Assembly (NCBI GenBank): GCA_900552425.1
Contig: URZR01000002.1
Location: forward strand, 1 to 28,003
DNA: 28,003 bases
Reading direction: 5' to 3'
DNA from: an uncultured Collinsella sp.
GTDB taxonomy: Bacteria > Actinomycetota > Coriobacteriia > Coriobacteriales > Coriobacteriaceae
Shown: piece after piece, positions 21,556 to 28,003 of the stretch
Layout: each line of letters opens with the position of its first letter
Numbering within the stretch: position 1 is the first letter of the stretch
Notes under the pieces: generated by a model
Databases searched by the model: none
Told to the model about the DNA's origin: nothing
The model's input: only the letters and a program-made list of their open reading frames with translations
Program-made: the position numbers and the translations under genes

Positions 21556-22385
21556 GCAAGCACTCCTCTTCTGCGCTCACCATGCGCGATGCGCTCTACG
21601 AGGCTCCCGGCCCCAAGATGCGCACCAAGATTCGCATCGGCACCGCCATCTCACTTGTTGCCGTCGCCGCGCTCGCCGTCCTGGTACTGCAGCGCTTTTA
21701 TGTGACCGGCCAGCTTTCGGTCCACTATTGGTATTTCTTTACGCACCTCACCACCTGGAAGTTCCTGCTTGCCGGCTTTGAGGGCACCGTTAAAGTCGCA
21801 CTCACCGCTGGCGCCATCGCGCTGGTGCTGGGCTTGGCCCTTATGCTCGGCCGCACCAGCGATATTAAGCCGCTGCAGCTGGTCTGCCGCGTGCTCACCG
21901 ATTTCTTCCGCGGCGTGCCGAGTCTTCTGTTCATCTACTTCTTCTTTTTGGTGCTGCCCCAGTACAAGATTGCGCTGCCGTCGTTTTGGATGCTCACGCT
22001 TCCCGTCGCGCTCGCTGCAGCTGGCGTACTTGCCGAGATCTTCCGTGCCGGCGTCAACGCCGTGCCGCGCGGCCAGGTCGAGGCCGCCCAGGCGCTCGGT
22101 CTCTCCAAAGCTAAAATCACCTTTAAAATCGTGTTACCGCAAGCCATTCGGTTTATCATTCCGTCGTTGATTTCGCAGCTTGTGGTCGTAGTCAAAGACA
22201 CCACCGTCGCCTATGTGGTGAGCTACCCCGACCTCATGCAAAATGCCCGCGTGCTCATTACCAACTACGACGCCCTCGTGTCGGTCTACCTGGTAATTGC
22301 GGTCATCTACATCCTCATCAACGTCGCAATTAACAAGGCCGCTGTCTACGTTTCGCACAAGACCGGCGCGACCATCATCCGCTAA
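21552..22385 (+). CDS. Amino-acid ABC transporter permease (GluD-like)
   Basis: 277 residues, longer than its partner because of a 60-residue N-terminal extension with an extra helix (about 29-50), as in GluD proteins. Further helices lie roughly at 74-100, 115-140, 145-160 and 225-262. The EAA loop is GQVEAAQALGLSKAKITFKIVLPQAI. RGVPSLLFIYFFFLVLP and VVVVKDTTVAYVVS are hallmark segments of this permease group. It starts inside the stop codon of the preceding gene and is 36 bases before the ATPase gene. It forms the heterodimeric channel for the imported amino acid. Confidence 0.92.
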   Translation: MSKHSSSALTMRDALYEAPGPKMRTKIRIGTAISLVAVAALAVLVLQRFYVTGQLSVHYWYFFTHLTTWKFLLAGFEGTVKVALTAGAIALVLGLALMLGRTSDIKPLQLVCRVLTDFFRGVPSLLFIYFFFLVLPQYKIALPSFWMLTLPVALAAAGVLAEIFRAGVNAVPRGQVEAAQALGLSKAKITFKIVLPQAIRFIIPSLISQLVVVVKDTTVAYVVSYPDLMQNARVLITNYDALVSVYLVIAVIYILINVAINKAAVYVSHKTGATIIR

Positions 22386-22421
22386 CGCTTTACCATTTCG
22401 AGTCATAAGGAGCCGAGCACC

Positions 22422-23186
22422 ATGGCACAGAGCACCTCTTCCACCGGCAATCAGCCGCTGATCGAGCTCAGACACGTCGATAAGCACTATGGCGATCTAC
22501 ACGTCCTCAACGACATCAATCTGTCGGTCGACCGCGGCGAGGTCGTCGTTGTGATTGGCCCCTCGGGCTCGGGCAAGTCGACCATGTGCCGAACCATCAA
22601 CCGCCTGGAAACCATCGACTCGGGCGAAATCCTCATCGAGGGCGAGCCCCTGCCGCAGGAAGGCAAGGATCTTGCCCGCATGCGCGCTGAGCTGGGCATG
22701 GTGTTTCAGCAGTTCAACCTGTTCGCACATATGACGGTACTGCAGAACGTCATGCTGGGACCGGTCGATGTGCTGGGCGTCTCCAAGGATGAGGCCCGCG
22801 AGCGCGCCATGGACCTGCTGGGCCGCGTGGGCGTTGCCGAGCAGGCCGATAAGGTGCCCGCACAGCTCTCGGGCGGCCAGCAGCAGCGCGTAGCCATCGC
22901 CCGTTCACTCGCCATGCAGCCCAAGGCTATGCTTTTTGACGAGCCCACGAGCGCCCTTGACCCCGAGATGATCAACGAAGTACTCGAGGTCATGGTCCGT
23001 CTGGCCCAGCAGGGCATGACGATGATCGTCATTACGCACGAGATGAACTTCGCCCGCCGCGTGGCCGACCGTGTCGTGTTTATGGCCGACGGCCAGATCG
23101 TGGAAACCGGCACGCCCGACGAGTTCTTCGACCACCCCCAGACCAAGCGCGCCCAGGACTTCCTCAACTCCATCAAGGGCCACTAG
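22422..23186 (+). CDS. Amino-acid ABC transporter ATPase (GluA-like)
   Basis: 254 residues, the standard length of GlnQ/GluA proteins. Walker A is GPSGSGKST (46-54), the Q-loop is VFQQFNLF (94-101), the signature is LSGGQQQRVAIARS (149-162), Walker B is MLFDEP (170-175), the D-loop is SALD, and the switch His is in ITHEM (about 206). It binds ATP on the cytoplasmic side and drives the two permeases. AAGGAG lies upstream of ATG 22422. It is the last of four transporter genes; a glutamine-amidotransferase-like gene follows 52 bases later in the same direction. Confidence 0.95.
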   Translation: MAQSTSSTGNQPLIELRHVDKHYGDLHVLNDINLSVDRGEVVVVIGPSGSGKSTMCRTINRLETIDSGEILIEGEPLPQEGKDLARMRAELGMVFQQFNLFAHMTVLQNVMLGPVDVLGVSKDEARERAMDLLGRVGVAEQADKVPAQLSGGQQQRVAIARSLAMQPKAMLFDEPTSALDPEMINEVLEVMVRLAQQGMTMIVITHEMNFARRVADRVVFMADGQIVETGTPDEFFDHPQTKRAQDFLNSIKGH

Positions 23187-23238
23187 CCCAATTGCCATAT
23201 CCGCTCGCCATGACCATCCAAACTCGAAAGCAACACCT

Positions 23239-24048
23239 ATGATCGGAACTCGCACTTCATCGTCATACACCCCGCACGTCAACGTCGACCCCGCCGACCG
23301 TCCGCTCATCCTGGTGGCGCCGCGCTGGGAAGAGGCAAAGCCGTTTTTAAGCGAGACACTCTCCCCCAACGAGGAAATCGCAAGTGTCTTTGTCGACGCC
23401 ATTCTTGCCGCCGGCGGCCTGCCGTTGCAGATGTCCATTACCGAAGACGTCGATGTTATTCGTCATTACGTGGAAATCGCCGACGGTATCGCTATTCCCG
23501 GCGGCCCGGACGTCAATCCCAAACGTTGGGGCGATGATCGACCCTACGACCCCACCCTCTGCTGCGAAATCCGCGATAGTTTTGAGTTTAAGCTGGTCGA
23601 CGAGGTACTCCGCGCCAAAAAGCCGCTCTTTACCACCTGCCGCGGCACGCAGCTGCTCAACGTCGCCACCGGCGGCACCCTGTGCATGGACGTGCCGAGC
23701 CTAGGTGCGCGCGAGGGCCGCACGCAGTGGCGCCACACCCACGTGCTCAACGACCCCGTGCATCCCGTCGAGGTCGTGCCGGGCTCGCTGCTGGAGCGCG
23801 CGGTTGGCGGGCACAGGCTGATCCAGACCAACTCCGCACACCACTGCTGCGTCGATCGTCTGGGCAAGCGTACGCGCTTGGTCGCCCAAGCGACCGATGG
23901 CGTTCCCGAGTGCATCGAAGTCGAAGGCCAGCCGTTCTGCCTGGGCGTGCAATGGCACCCTGAGTACACTTGGAAGACCCTCGAAACCGATTTTAACCTG
24001 TGGAAGTCATTCGTCGCAGCTGCAGCGAAAGTCAAACGCGCTCGCTAG
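23239..24048 (+). CDS. Class I glutamine amidotransferase-like hydrolase (PuuD/peptidase C26)
   Basis: 269 residues from ATG 23239, with only a weak upstream site (GAAAG); the open frame continues upstream but overlaps the ATPase gene. The catalytic Cys134 lies in FTTCRGTQLLNVATGG, and the His240-Glu242 pair in GVQWHPEYTW, the triad of gamma-glutamyl hydrolases. IPGGPDVNPKRWGDD is the typical N-terminal region of gamma-glutamyl-GABA hydrolases. It probably frees glutamate or an amine from gamma-glutamyl compounds in the cytoplasm. Following the glutamate-type transporter, it may belong to glutamate metabolism; whether it is co-transcribed is unclear. Its last 42 bases overlap the opposite-strand hydrolase gene. 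Confidence 0.87.
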   Translation: MIGTRTSSSYTPHVNVDPADRPLILVAPRWEEAKPFLSETLSPNEEIASVFVDAILAAGGLPLQMSITEDVDVIRHYVEIADGIAIPGGPDVNPKRWGDDRPYDPTLCCEIRDSFEFKLVDEVLRAKKPLFTTCRGTQLLNVATGGTLCMDVPSLGAREGRTQWRHTHVLNDPVHPVEVVPGSLLERAVGGHRLIQTNSAHHCCVDRLGKRTRLVAQATDGVPECIEVEGQPFCLGVQWHPEYTWKTLETDFNLWKSFVAAAAKVKRAR

Positions 24049-24894
24049 CGTCGTTTCGGCAATAAGCAGGCATGCACCACACCAAAGAAAGAACGTGGCT
24101 AGCGCCCTAGAATCCCACAGATGACTTGCGACGCCGCGCCCGCGGTCGCGCAAGCCGTTATGGGCACCGGGCACTATCACAATCGGGCAGCAAAGACGTG
24201 CCGCAGCCGCTCGGGCACCCTTCGCACGAGGCGTTTCGAGCGAAAGTTCGCCAAGACATACAGCGGCAACGGCTTTTGATACACGAACGCGTTCCCAATC
24301 GGGAACGCACGTCATGGCGAGTTCATACTCGTTCGCCATAAAGCAACGCCCGTTGCGCAGGGCATGCCTGGCCTCGGCATCAGTCGTCCTTGGCGCCTCG
24401 GGATCCGAATCGCCAAGCGCGCCCAAAAAGACCCTTAGCGCCCTCGAGACCTTAGCCGCCGCAATCATCTCGAGCAAAATTGGAGCCGTACCCAAGCCAA
24501 CGCCCTCATCCGTTACGGCCGGCTCGTGCAGGATTACACGCGAGACGGCCGCGGGGTTTACGCGAAGAAGCTCAAGGGCCACCAGCGTGCCGGCGCTGTG
24601 CGCGAGTACGTTTGACGGAGCGCCAATGTGTTCGATGACAGCTTGCAGATCGGCAGCCTGAGCTCCCAGGTCATAGCGCCCGTCCGCCGCCTCATCGCTC
24701 TCGCCACAACCGCGACGGTCGTAGGTAATCACGCGATAGCCATGGCTAAGCTCGCGAGCAATTCCGTCAAAAAACGTGCCGTCGACGCAAGCGCCGTGCA
24801 CGCACACCAAAGCAGGAGTATCAGGCGACACATCCGGGCCGGCATATTCGCGACAGGCAATCGTGGTACCCGCACTCTCGACTGTAAAATCCAT
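24007..24894 (-). CDS. Alpha/beta hydrolase, C-terminal end doubtful
   Basis: 295 residues. The fold is clear in the first two thirds: PALVCVHGACVDGTFF (oxyanion region), VITYDRRGCGESDEAADGRYDL, and the nucleophile elbow VLAHSAGTL with Ser100, where the usual first Gly is Ala. Acidic and His residues are harder to place; VPGAHNGLRDR (about 236-246) holds the likely catalytic His. After this the sequence becomes unlike the family (a Trp/Cys-rich stretch, FFLWCGACLLIAETTL). It also runs antisense into the end of the PuuD-like gene for 42 bases. Another reading frame closes soon after this point (TAG near 24106 on the minus strand), so a recent frameshift that lengthened the C terminus is possible. 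It is a single gene; substrate unknown. Confidence 0.75.
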   Translation of the reverse strand: MDFTVESAGTTIACREYAGPDVSPDTPALVCVHGACVDGTFFDGIARELSHGYRVITYDRRGCGESDEAADGRYDLGAQAADLQAVIEHIGAPSNVLAHSAGTLVALELLRVNPAAVSRVILHEPAVTDEGVGLGTAPILLEMIAAAKVSRALRVFLGALGDSDPEAPRTTDAEARHALRNGRCFMANEYELAMTCVPDWERVRVSKAVAAVCLGELSLETPRAKGARAAAARLCCPIVIVPGAHNGLRDRGRGVASHLWDSRALATFFLWCGACLLIAETTLASAFDFRCSCDE

Positions 24895-25077
24895 GTTGTG
24901 CCCCCATCATCAATGCCCATCCAGTTGCACGTCAGTACGGTTGGATGGACCCGCATTGCCTTACGCCTTGTTAACAGATTAACTGTACCCGACCCGAGGC
25001 TTTTCATGGCACGGCATCATGAGCGACGTGAAAAAACGAAACTAGTAAAGCAAGAGCCCGCACCTTGCTTTGGAGCC

Positions 25078-25088
25078 GATGCTATGCT
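25078..25088 (+). promoter_or_regulatory. Extended -10 promoter of the radical SAM gene
   Basis: TGC followed by TATGCT (25083-25088) is an extended -10 element, 31 bases before ATG 25120. No matching -35 is seen. The rest of the 225-base gap between the divergent hydrolase and radical SAM genes holds no other clear signal. Confidence 0.45.
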
Positions 25089-25119
25089 TAGGCACAATTG
25101 TCTTGAGGAGCATATGCCT

Positions 25120-25896
25120 ATGTCTACGTTTTTGAATGCCAGCCCCATCTTTGGGCCCGTTCGCAGCCGTCGCCTTGGTCTCTCGCTCGGTGTCAACATG
25201 ATGCCGGCCAGCGGCAAAATCTGCACGTTCGACTGCATTTACTGCGAAAACGGCCTCAACGCCGAGCGCCCCTGCCATGAGCCGTACAACACGGCCGCCG
25301 TGGTGCTCGACGCGCTCGAGGCAAAGCTGCGTGAGATGGCAGCCGAGGGCGAGCTCCCCGATGTGATCACCTTCGCAGGCAACGGCGAGCCCACCGCCGC
25401 GCCGGAATTTCCGCAGGCCATCGCCGGCGCCGTCGCGCTGCGCGACAAGCTTGCCCCAAACTCCAAGATCGCCGTGCTCTCCAACGGCACACGCGCCGAC
25501 CGCCCCGAGGTGCACGACGCGCTCATGATGATCGACGACAACATCCTCAAGCTCGATACCGTCGACCCGGCGTTTATCCAGCTGCTCGACCAGCCCGTTG
25601 GCCCCTATGACGTCGAGCACCAGATCGAGACGTTCGCAAGCTTTGACGGTCACGTTATTATCCAGACGATCTTTTTGACCGGCGAGTATCAGGGTAAGCC
25701 CATCGACAACACCGGCGAGGAGTACGTTGTCCCCTGGCTCGCGGCGCTTGAGCGCATTCGCCCACAAGAAGCGACCATCTACACGGTGGCGCGCGAGACA
25801 CCGATCGCCGGCCTTGCCAAAGCGGCGCCCGAGGTGCTCGACGCCATTGCCGCGCGCGTCCAAGCCCTCGGCATTCCCTGCCAGGTGAGCTACTAG
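25120..25896 (+). CDS. Radical SAM protein, COG0731-like
   Basis: 258 residues from ATG 25120; GAGGAG (25105-25110) is 9 bases away, while the ATG two codons earlier (25114) is only 3 bases from it. The cluster motif is CTFDCIYC (Cys35, 39, 42), preceded by the family's IFGPVRSRRLGLSLGVN opening. VITFAGNGEPTAAPEFP and LSNGTRADRPEV are SAM-binding strands. The sequence belongs to the small radical SAM proteins related to wybutosine-type Fe-S oxidoreductases; no SPASM domain is present. The substrate is unknown. It stands alone, 55 bases before map, and is unrelated in sequence to the two maturases at 3918-6583. Codon use is GC-rich like the genome, which marks it as resident. Confidence 0.85.
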   Translation: MSTFLNASPIFGPVRSRRLGLSLGVNMMPASGKICTFDCIYCENGLNAERPCHEPYNTAAVVLDALEAKLREMAAEGELPDVITFAGNGEPTAAPEFPQAIAGAVALRDKLAPNSKIAVLSNGTRADRPEVHDALMMIDDNILKLDTVDPAFIQLLDQPVGPYDVEHQIETFASFDGHVIIQTIFLTGEYQGKPIDNTGEEYVVPWLAALERIRPQEATIYTVARETPIAGLAKAAPEVLDAIAARVQALGIPCQVSY

Positions 25897-25920
25897 CGCG
25901 CAGCTGCTCTGAAGGTGGGC

Positions 25921-25926
25921 TATACT
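25921..25926 (+). promoter_or_regulatory. Probable -10 box of map
   Basis: TATACT, 25 bases before the map ATG and just after the preceding gene's stop. No convincing -35 is seen. Confidence 0.5.
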
Positions 25927-25951
25927 AGCTGCGAACGAAAGGAAGTTAGCC

Positions 25952-26839
25952 ATGTATGACAACGGACCCGTGCCTGGCCGCAACGACGCTTGCTGGTGCG
26001 GCAGCGGCAAAAAATATAAGAAATGTCATAACGCCTTCGACGAGCGCCTCGAGCGCCTGTGGGAAGAGGGCTGGGAGGTTCTGCCTCGCACGCTCTACAA
26101 GACTCCCGCCGATATCGAGGGCATCAAGCGCTCGGCAGCCATCAACGTGGGCGTGCTCGATTATGTGGGCGAGCATATCGCCGCAGGCATGACCACCAAC
26201 CAGATCGACCAGATGATCTACGACTACACCGTCGAGCACGGCGGCACGCCGGCCGACCTCAACTACGAGGGCTACCCCAAGAGCGTATGTACCTCGATCA
26301 ATGATGTGGTCTGCCACGGTATCCCCTGCGATACGGACGTGCTGCACGAGGGCGACATCATCAACGTGGACTGTTCCACGATCCTAGACGGCTACTTTAG
26401 CGACTCGAGCCGCATGTTCTGCATCGGCGAGGTCTCTGCCGAGCGCCAGCGCCTGGTCGACGTCACCCGCGCCAGCGTGGAGGCGGGTCTGGCTGCCGTC
26501 AAGCCGTGGCTGCCGCTCTCCGTTATGGCCGAGGCCGTGCAAAAGACGGTCGAGGACGCCGGCTTTAGCGTGGTGCGCGAGTCCGGCGGACACGGCATTG
26601 GCAAGGCGTTCCACGAGGACCCGTTTGTGGGCTTTACCACCGAGGCACCCGATGTGGACACCATCATGGCCCCGGGCATGGTCTTCACCATCGAGCCCAT
26701 GGTCAACGCCGGAGCGCCCGACATCAAGATTAGCAAGGGCGACGGTTGGTGCGTGCGCACCAAGGACGGCAGCGATTCGGCCCAATGCGAGGTACAGCTC
26801 GTGGTGACCGAGGACGGCTACGAGCTGCTGAGCTGGTAG
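25952..26839 (+). CDS. map: Methionine aminopeptidase type I with N-terminal SEC-C zinc motif
   Basis: 295 residues. Residues 1-30 carry a SEC-C motif: Cys14, Cys16, Cys25, His26 (CWCGSGKKYKKCH), which binds zinc and can contact ribosome- or Sec-linked partners. Residues 48-295 are the pita-bread catalytic domain, with metal ligands Asp140, Asp151, His214, Glu248 and Glu280 and substrate-binding His122 (CHGIP). The enzyme removes the N-terminal Met from new proteins in the cytoplasm. GAAAGGAAG precedes the ATG. A very strong terminator follows, so it is transcribed alone or with the radical SAM gene upstream. The motif extension is known in some bacterial MetAPs and resembles the zinc-finger N terminus of eukaryotic MetAP1 in position. 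Confidence 0.95.
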   Translation: MYDNGPVPGRNDACWCGSGKKYKKCHNAFDERLERLWEEGWEVLPRTLYKTPADIEGIKRSAAINVGVLDYVGEHIAAGMTTNQIDQMIYDYTVEHGGTPADLNYEGYPKSVCTSINDVVCHGIPCDTDVLHEGDIINVDCSTILDGYFSDSSRMFCIGEVSAERQRLVDVTRASVEAGLAAVKPWLPLSVMAEAVQKTVEDAGFSVVRESGGHGIGKAFHEDPFVGFTTEAPDVDTIMAPGMVFTIEPMVNAGAPDIKISKGDGWCVRTKDGSDSAQCEVQLVVTEDGYELLSW

Positions 26840-26848
26840 CCGTAGATG

Positions 26849-26898
26849 CGCCGGGCTTCGCGATGGATATGTTAACCGTCGCGAAGCCCGGCGTTTTT
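26849..26898 (+). terminator. Strong Rho-independent terminator of map
   Basis: A perfect 15-bp stem, 26849-26863 with 26879-26893, a 15-base loop and TTTTT (26894-26898), ten bases past the map stop codon. Confidence 0.95.
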
Positions 26899-26918
26899 AT
26901 AGCGTTTTGTCTGATACA

Positions 26919-26953
26919 ACCTGCCAAAATAAACCTGTCCCTTTTTGGCAGGT
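26919..26953 (+). repeat. ACCTGCCAAAA hairpin element before the dehydrogenase gene
   Basis: ACCTGCCAAAA (26919-26929) pairs perfectly with TTTTGGCAGGT (26943-26953). The 13-base loop carries AACCTGTCC, the same word as in the elements at 17205-17251 and 19605-19636. It sits directly before the ribosome binding site of the dehydrogenase gene, so it may affect its expression. Confidence 0.7.
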
Positions 26954-26972
26954 CGAGCGGAGAGGACTGCTT

Positions 26973-27908
26973 GTGAACATCCTGGTTTTGTTGCCCGTCA
27001 ACGATCGTCACCGCGCGATCCTCGAGTCGAGCGCTCCGGGCGAGGACTTTATCTACACGAGCGCCGACGCCGCCACACGTGAACAGGTCGCCGATGCCGA
27101 CGTGATCCTGGGCAACATTGACCCCGACATGCTTACCGCGTGCAAGCACCTCCAGCTGTTGCAATTGCAGACCGCCGGCTATGACGACTACCTTGCCGCC
27201 GGCACCGTGCCAGCTGAAGCCAAGCTGTCTTGCTCGGTGGGCGCCTACGGTCAGGCCGTGAGCGAGCACATGTTTGCTATGGTGCTGTCAATGATGAAGC
27301 GCCTGCCCGGCTACCAGGACCTGCAGCGCGAGCATCGCTGGAAGGATTTGGGCCCGGTCACCTCGCTCAAAAATGCCAACGTGCTGGTGCTGGGCGCGGG
27401 CGACATCGGCGGCCACTTTGCCACGCTCTGCCGCAGCATGGGCGCACACGTCCGCGGCATCAAGCGCCATCCGCTCGTCTACCCCATTGTGTTTGAGGAC
27501 ATGGACGGCATGGATGCCCTGCCCGAGCGCCTGGCCGAGGCAGACATCGTCGCATCCTTTATGCCCAGCACACCCGAGACCCGCGGTCTGGCGAACGCCG
27601 AGTTCTTCGCCGCGATGAAGCCGGGCGCCTTCTTTGCCAACGGCGGCCGCGGCGATCTTGTGGTCGCCGACGACTTGGTTGCCGCTCTGGAATCGGGACA
27701 TCTCGCCGGCGCCGCGGTCGACGTCACCGACCCCGAACCGCTGCCCGCGACAAGCCCCCTGTGGGATGCGCCCAACATGCTCATCACGCCGCATGTCTCC
27801 GGCTGGTTCCACCTGGCAGCCACGCTCAACAACGTCGTCGACATCGCCGCGGAGAACCTGCGTCACCTGCAGGCAGGCGAGACCCTGCGCTGCTGGATCG
27901 AACACTGA
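26973..27908 (+). CDS. D-isomer specific 2-hydroxyacid dehydrogenase
   Basis: 311 residues from GTG 26973 (GGAGAGGA six bases upstream); a longer frame from 26907 runs through the repeat hairpin and has no site. The NAD-binding motif is VLGAGDIGGHFA (Gly141, 143, 146). The catalytic set is Arg226 (NGGRGDLVV), Glu255 (DPEPLP) and His274 (TPHVSGW). The enzyme would reduce a 2-keto acid to a D-2-hydroxy acid, or the reverse, in the cytoplasm; lactate, hydroxyisocaproate and phosphoglycerate-type substrates are all possible. The N-terminal substrate domain is short and divergent, so the substrate cannot be named. Two tandem repeat hairpins follow the stop codon. Confidence 0.9.
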   Translation: MNILVLLPVNDRHRAILESSAPGEDFIYTSADAATREQVADADVILGNIDPDMLTACKHLQLLQLQTAGYDDYLAAGTVPAEAKLSCSVGAYGQAVSEHMFAMVLSMMKRLPGYQDLQREHRWKDLGPVTSLKNANVLVLGAGDIGGHFATLCRSMGAHVRGIKRHPLVYPIVFEDMDGMDALPERLAEADIVASFMPSTPETRGLANAEFFAAMKPGAFFANGGRGDLVVADDLVAALESGHLAGAAVDVTDPEPLPATSPLWDAPNMLITPHVSGWFHLAATLNNVVDIAAENLRHLQAGETLRCWIEH

Positions 27909-27910
27909 TT

Positions 27911-28003
27911 TGTTCCGGCGTTTTGCCAAACGCCGGAACCCCTCGACGCTGCGCCCTTAGGTTCCGCCGTTCTACCGAACGGCGGACCGGTCGACGCTGC
28001 GCG
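27911..28003 (+). repeat. Hairpin plus CTCGACGCTGC element, copies B and C (tandem)
   Basis: Copy B is GTTCCGGCGTTT with AAACGCCGGAAC, loop TGCC, followed by CC and CTCGACGCTGC. Copy C is GGTTCCGCCGTTC with GAACGGCGGACC (one bulged T), loop TACC, followed by GGTCGACGCTGC. Both match copy A after rnd in layout and in the trailing 10-base TCGACGCTGC, while the stems differ but stay paired. The array reaches the window edge and may continue. Confidence 0.8.

Noticed and set aside
24628..25119. Upstream extension of the radical SAM frame (start at 24628)
   Set aside because: The open frame continues through the divergent hydrolase gene, but family similarity and the ribosome site begin at 25105-25120.
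25120..25896. Third member of the RiPP cluster (radical SAM)
   Set aside because: It lacks a SPASM domain, lies about 18 kb away, has genome-like GC-rich codon use and belongs to a different radical SAM group.

Overview
The window reads as a chromosomal segment of a high-GC gut actinobacterium, most likely Collinsella or a close relative in the Coriobacteriia. This is inferred from the gene content and GC-rich codon use (paired acetate kinases, Tat-lipoprotein glutamate transporter, surface C69 peptidase); no rRNA gene is present to prove it. Genes are tightly packed, mostly with AAGGAG-type ribosome binding sites. No tRNA, rRNA, insertion sequence, phage gene or CRISPR array was seen.

Layout. 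57-2635 (-): two tandem acetate kinase genes, each with its own terminator. 2732-7719 (-): an AT-rich accessory island with a LysR regulator, a previously unlisted 25-residue peptide gene, a terminator, two radical SAM/SPASM genes and an MFS transporter. This is best read as a RiPP (modified peptide) biosynthesis cluster. 7808-12251 (-): housekeeping genes xseA, xseB and a HIT protein, a YugP-type membrane protease, and RNase D. 12350-17780 (+): a lipid-kinase-like protein, a 30-residue membrane peptide, a surface C69 dipeptidase, a tryptophan attenuator with a Trp-Trp-Trp leader peptide ahead of a TrpP-like transporter, a CopZ/CsoR copper pair and a zinc-ribbon membrane protein. 17914-19284 (-): an amidohydrolase. 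19762-24048 (+): a glutamate-type ABC transporter (binding protein, two permeases, ATPase) followed by a class I glutamine amidotransferase-like hydrolase. 24007-24894 (-): an alpha/beta hydrolase. 25120-27908 (+): a stand-alone radical SAM protein, a methionine aminopeptidase with a SEC-C zinc motif, and a D-2-hydroxyacid dehydrogenase.

Most notable. (1) The RiPP cluster: a 25-residue precursor ending in VVCMYNACKA, separated by a terminator hairpin from two translationally coupled SPASM maturases and an exporter. I do not recognise the precursor family. (2) The tryptophan attenuator controlling an uptake gene. (3) Several intergenic repeat families that keep their hairpins through compensatory base changes: a four-arm array with exact 40-bp spacing (19435-19569), a hairpin plus CTCGACGCTGC element after rnd and after the dehydrogenase gene, and a GCGTAC/GTACGC element after rnd and after the trpP-like gene. 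(4) A 21-bp-phased direct repeat upstream of the C69 peptidase.

Functional picture: acetate-forming fermentation, amino-acid and peptide scavenging (surface peptidase, Trp and Glu uptake), copper handling, and one horizontally acquired-looking peptide natural-product locus.
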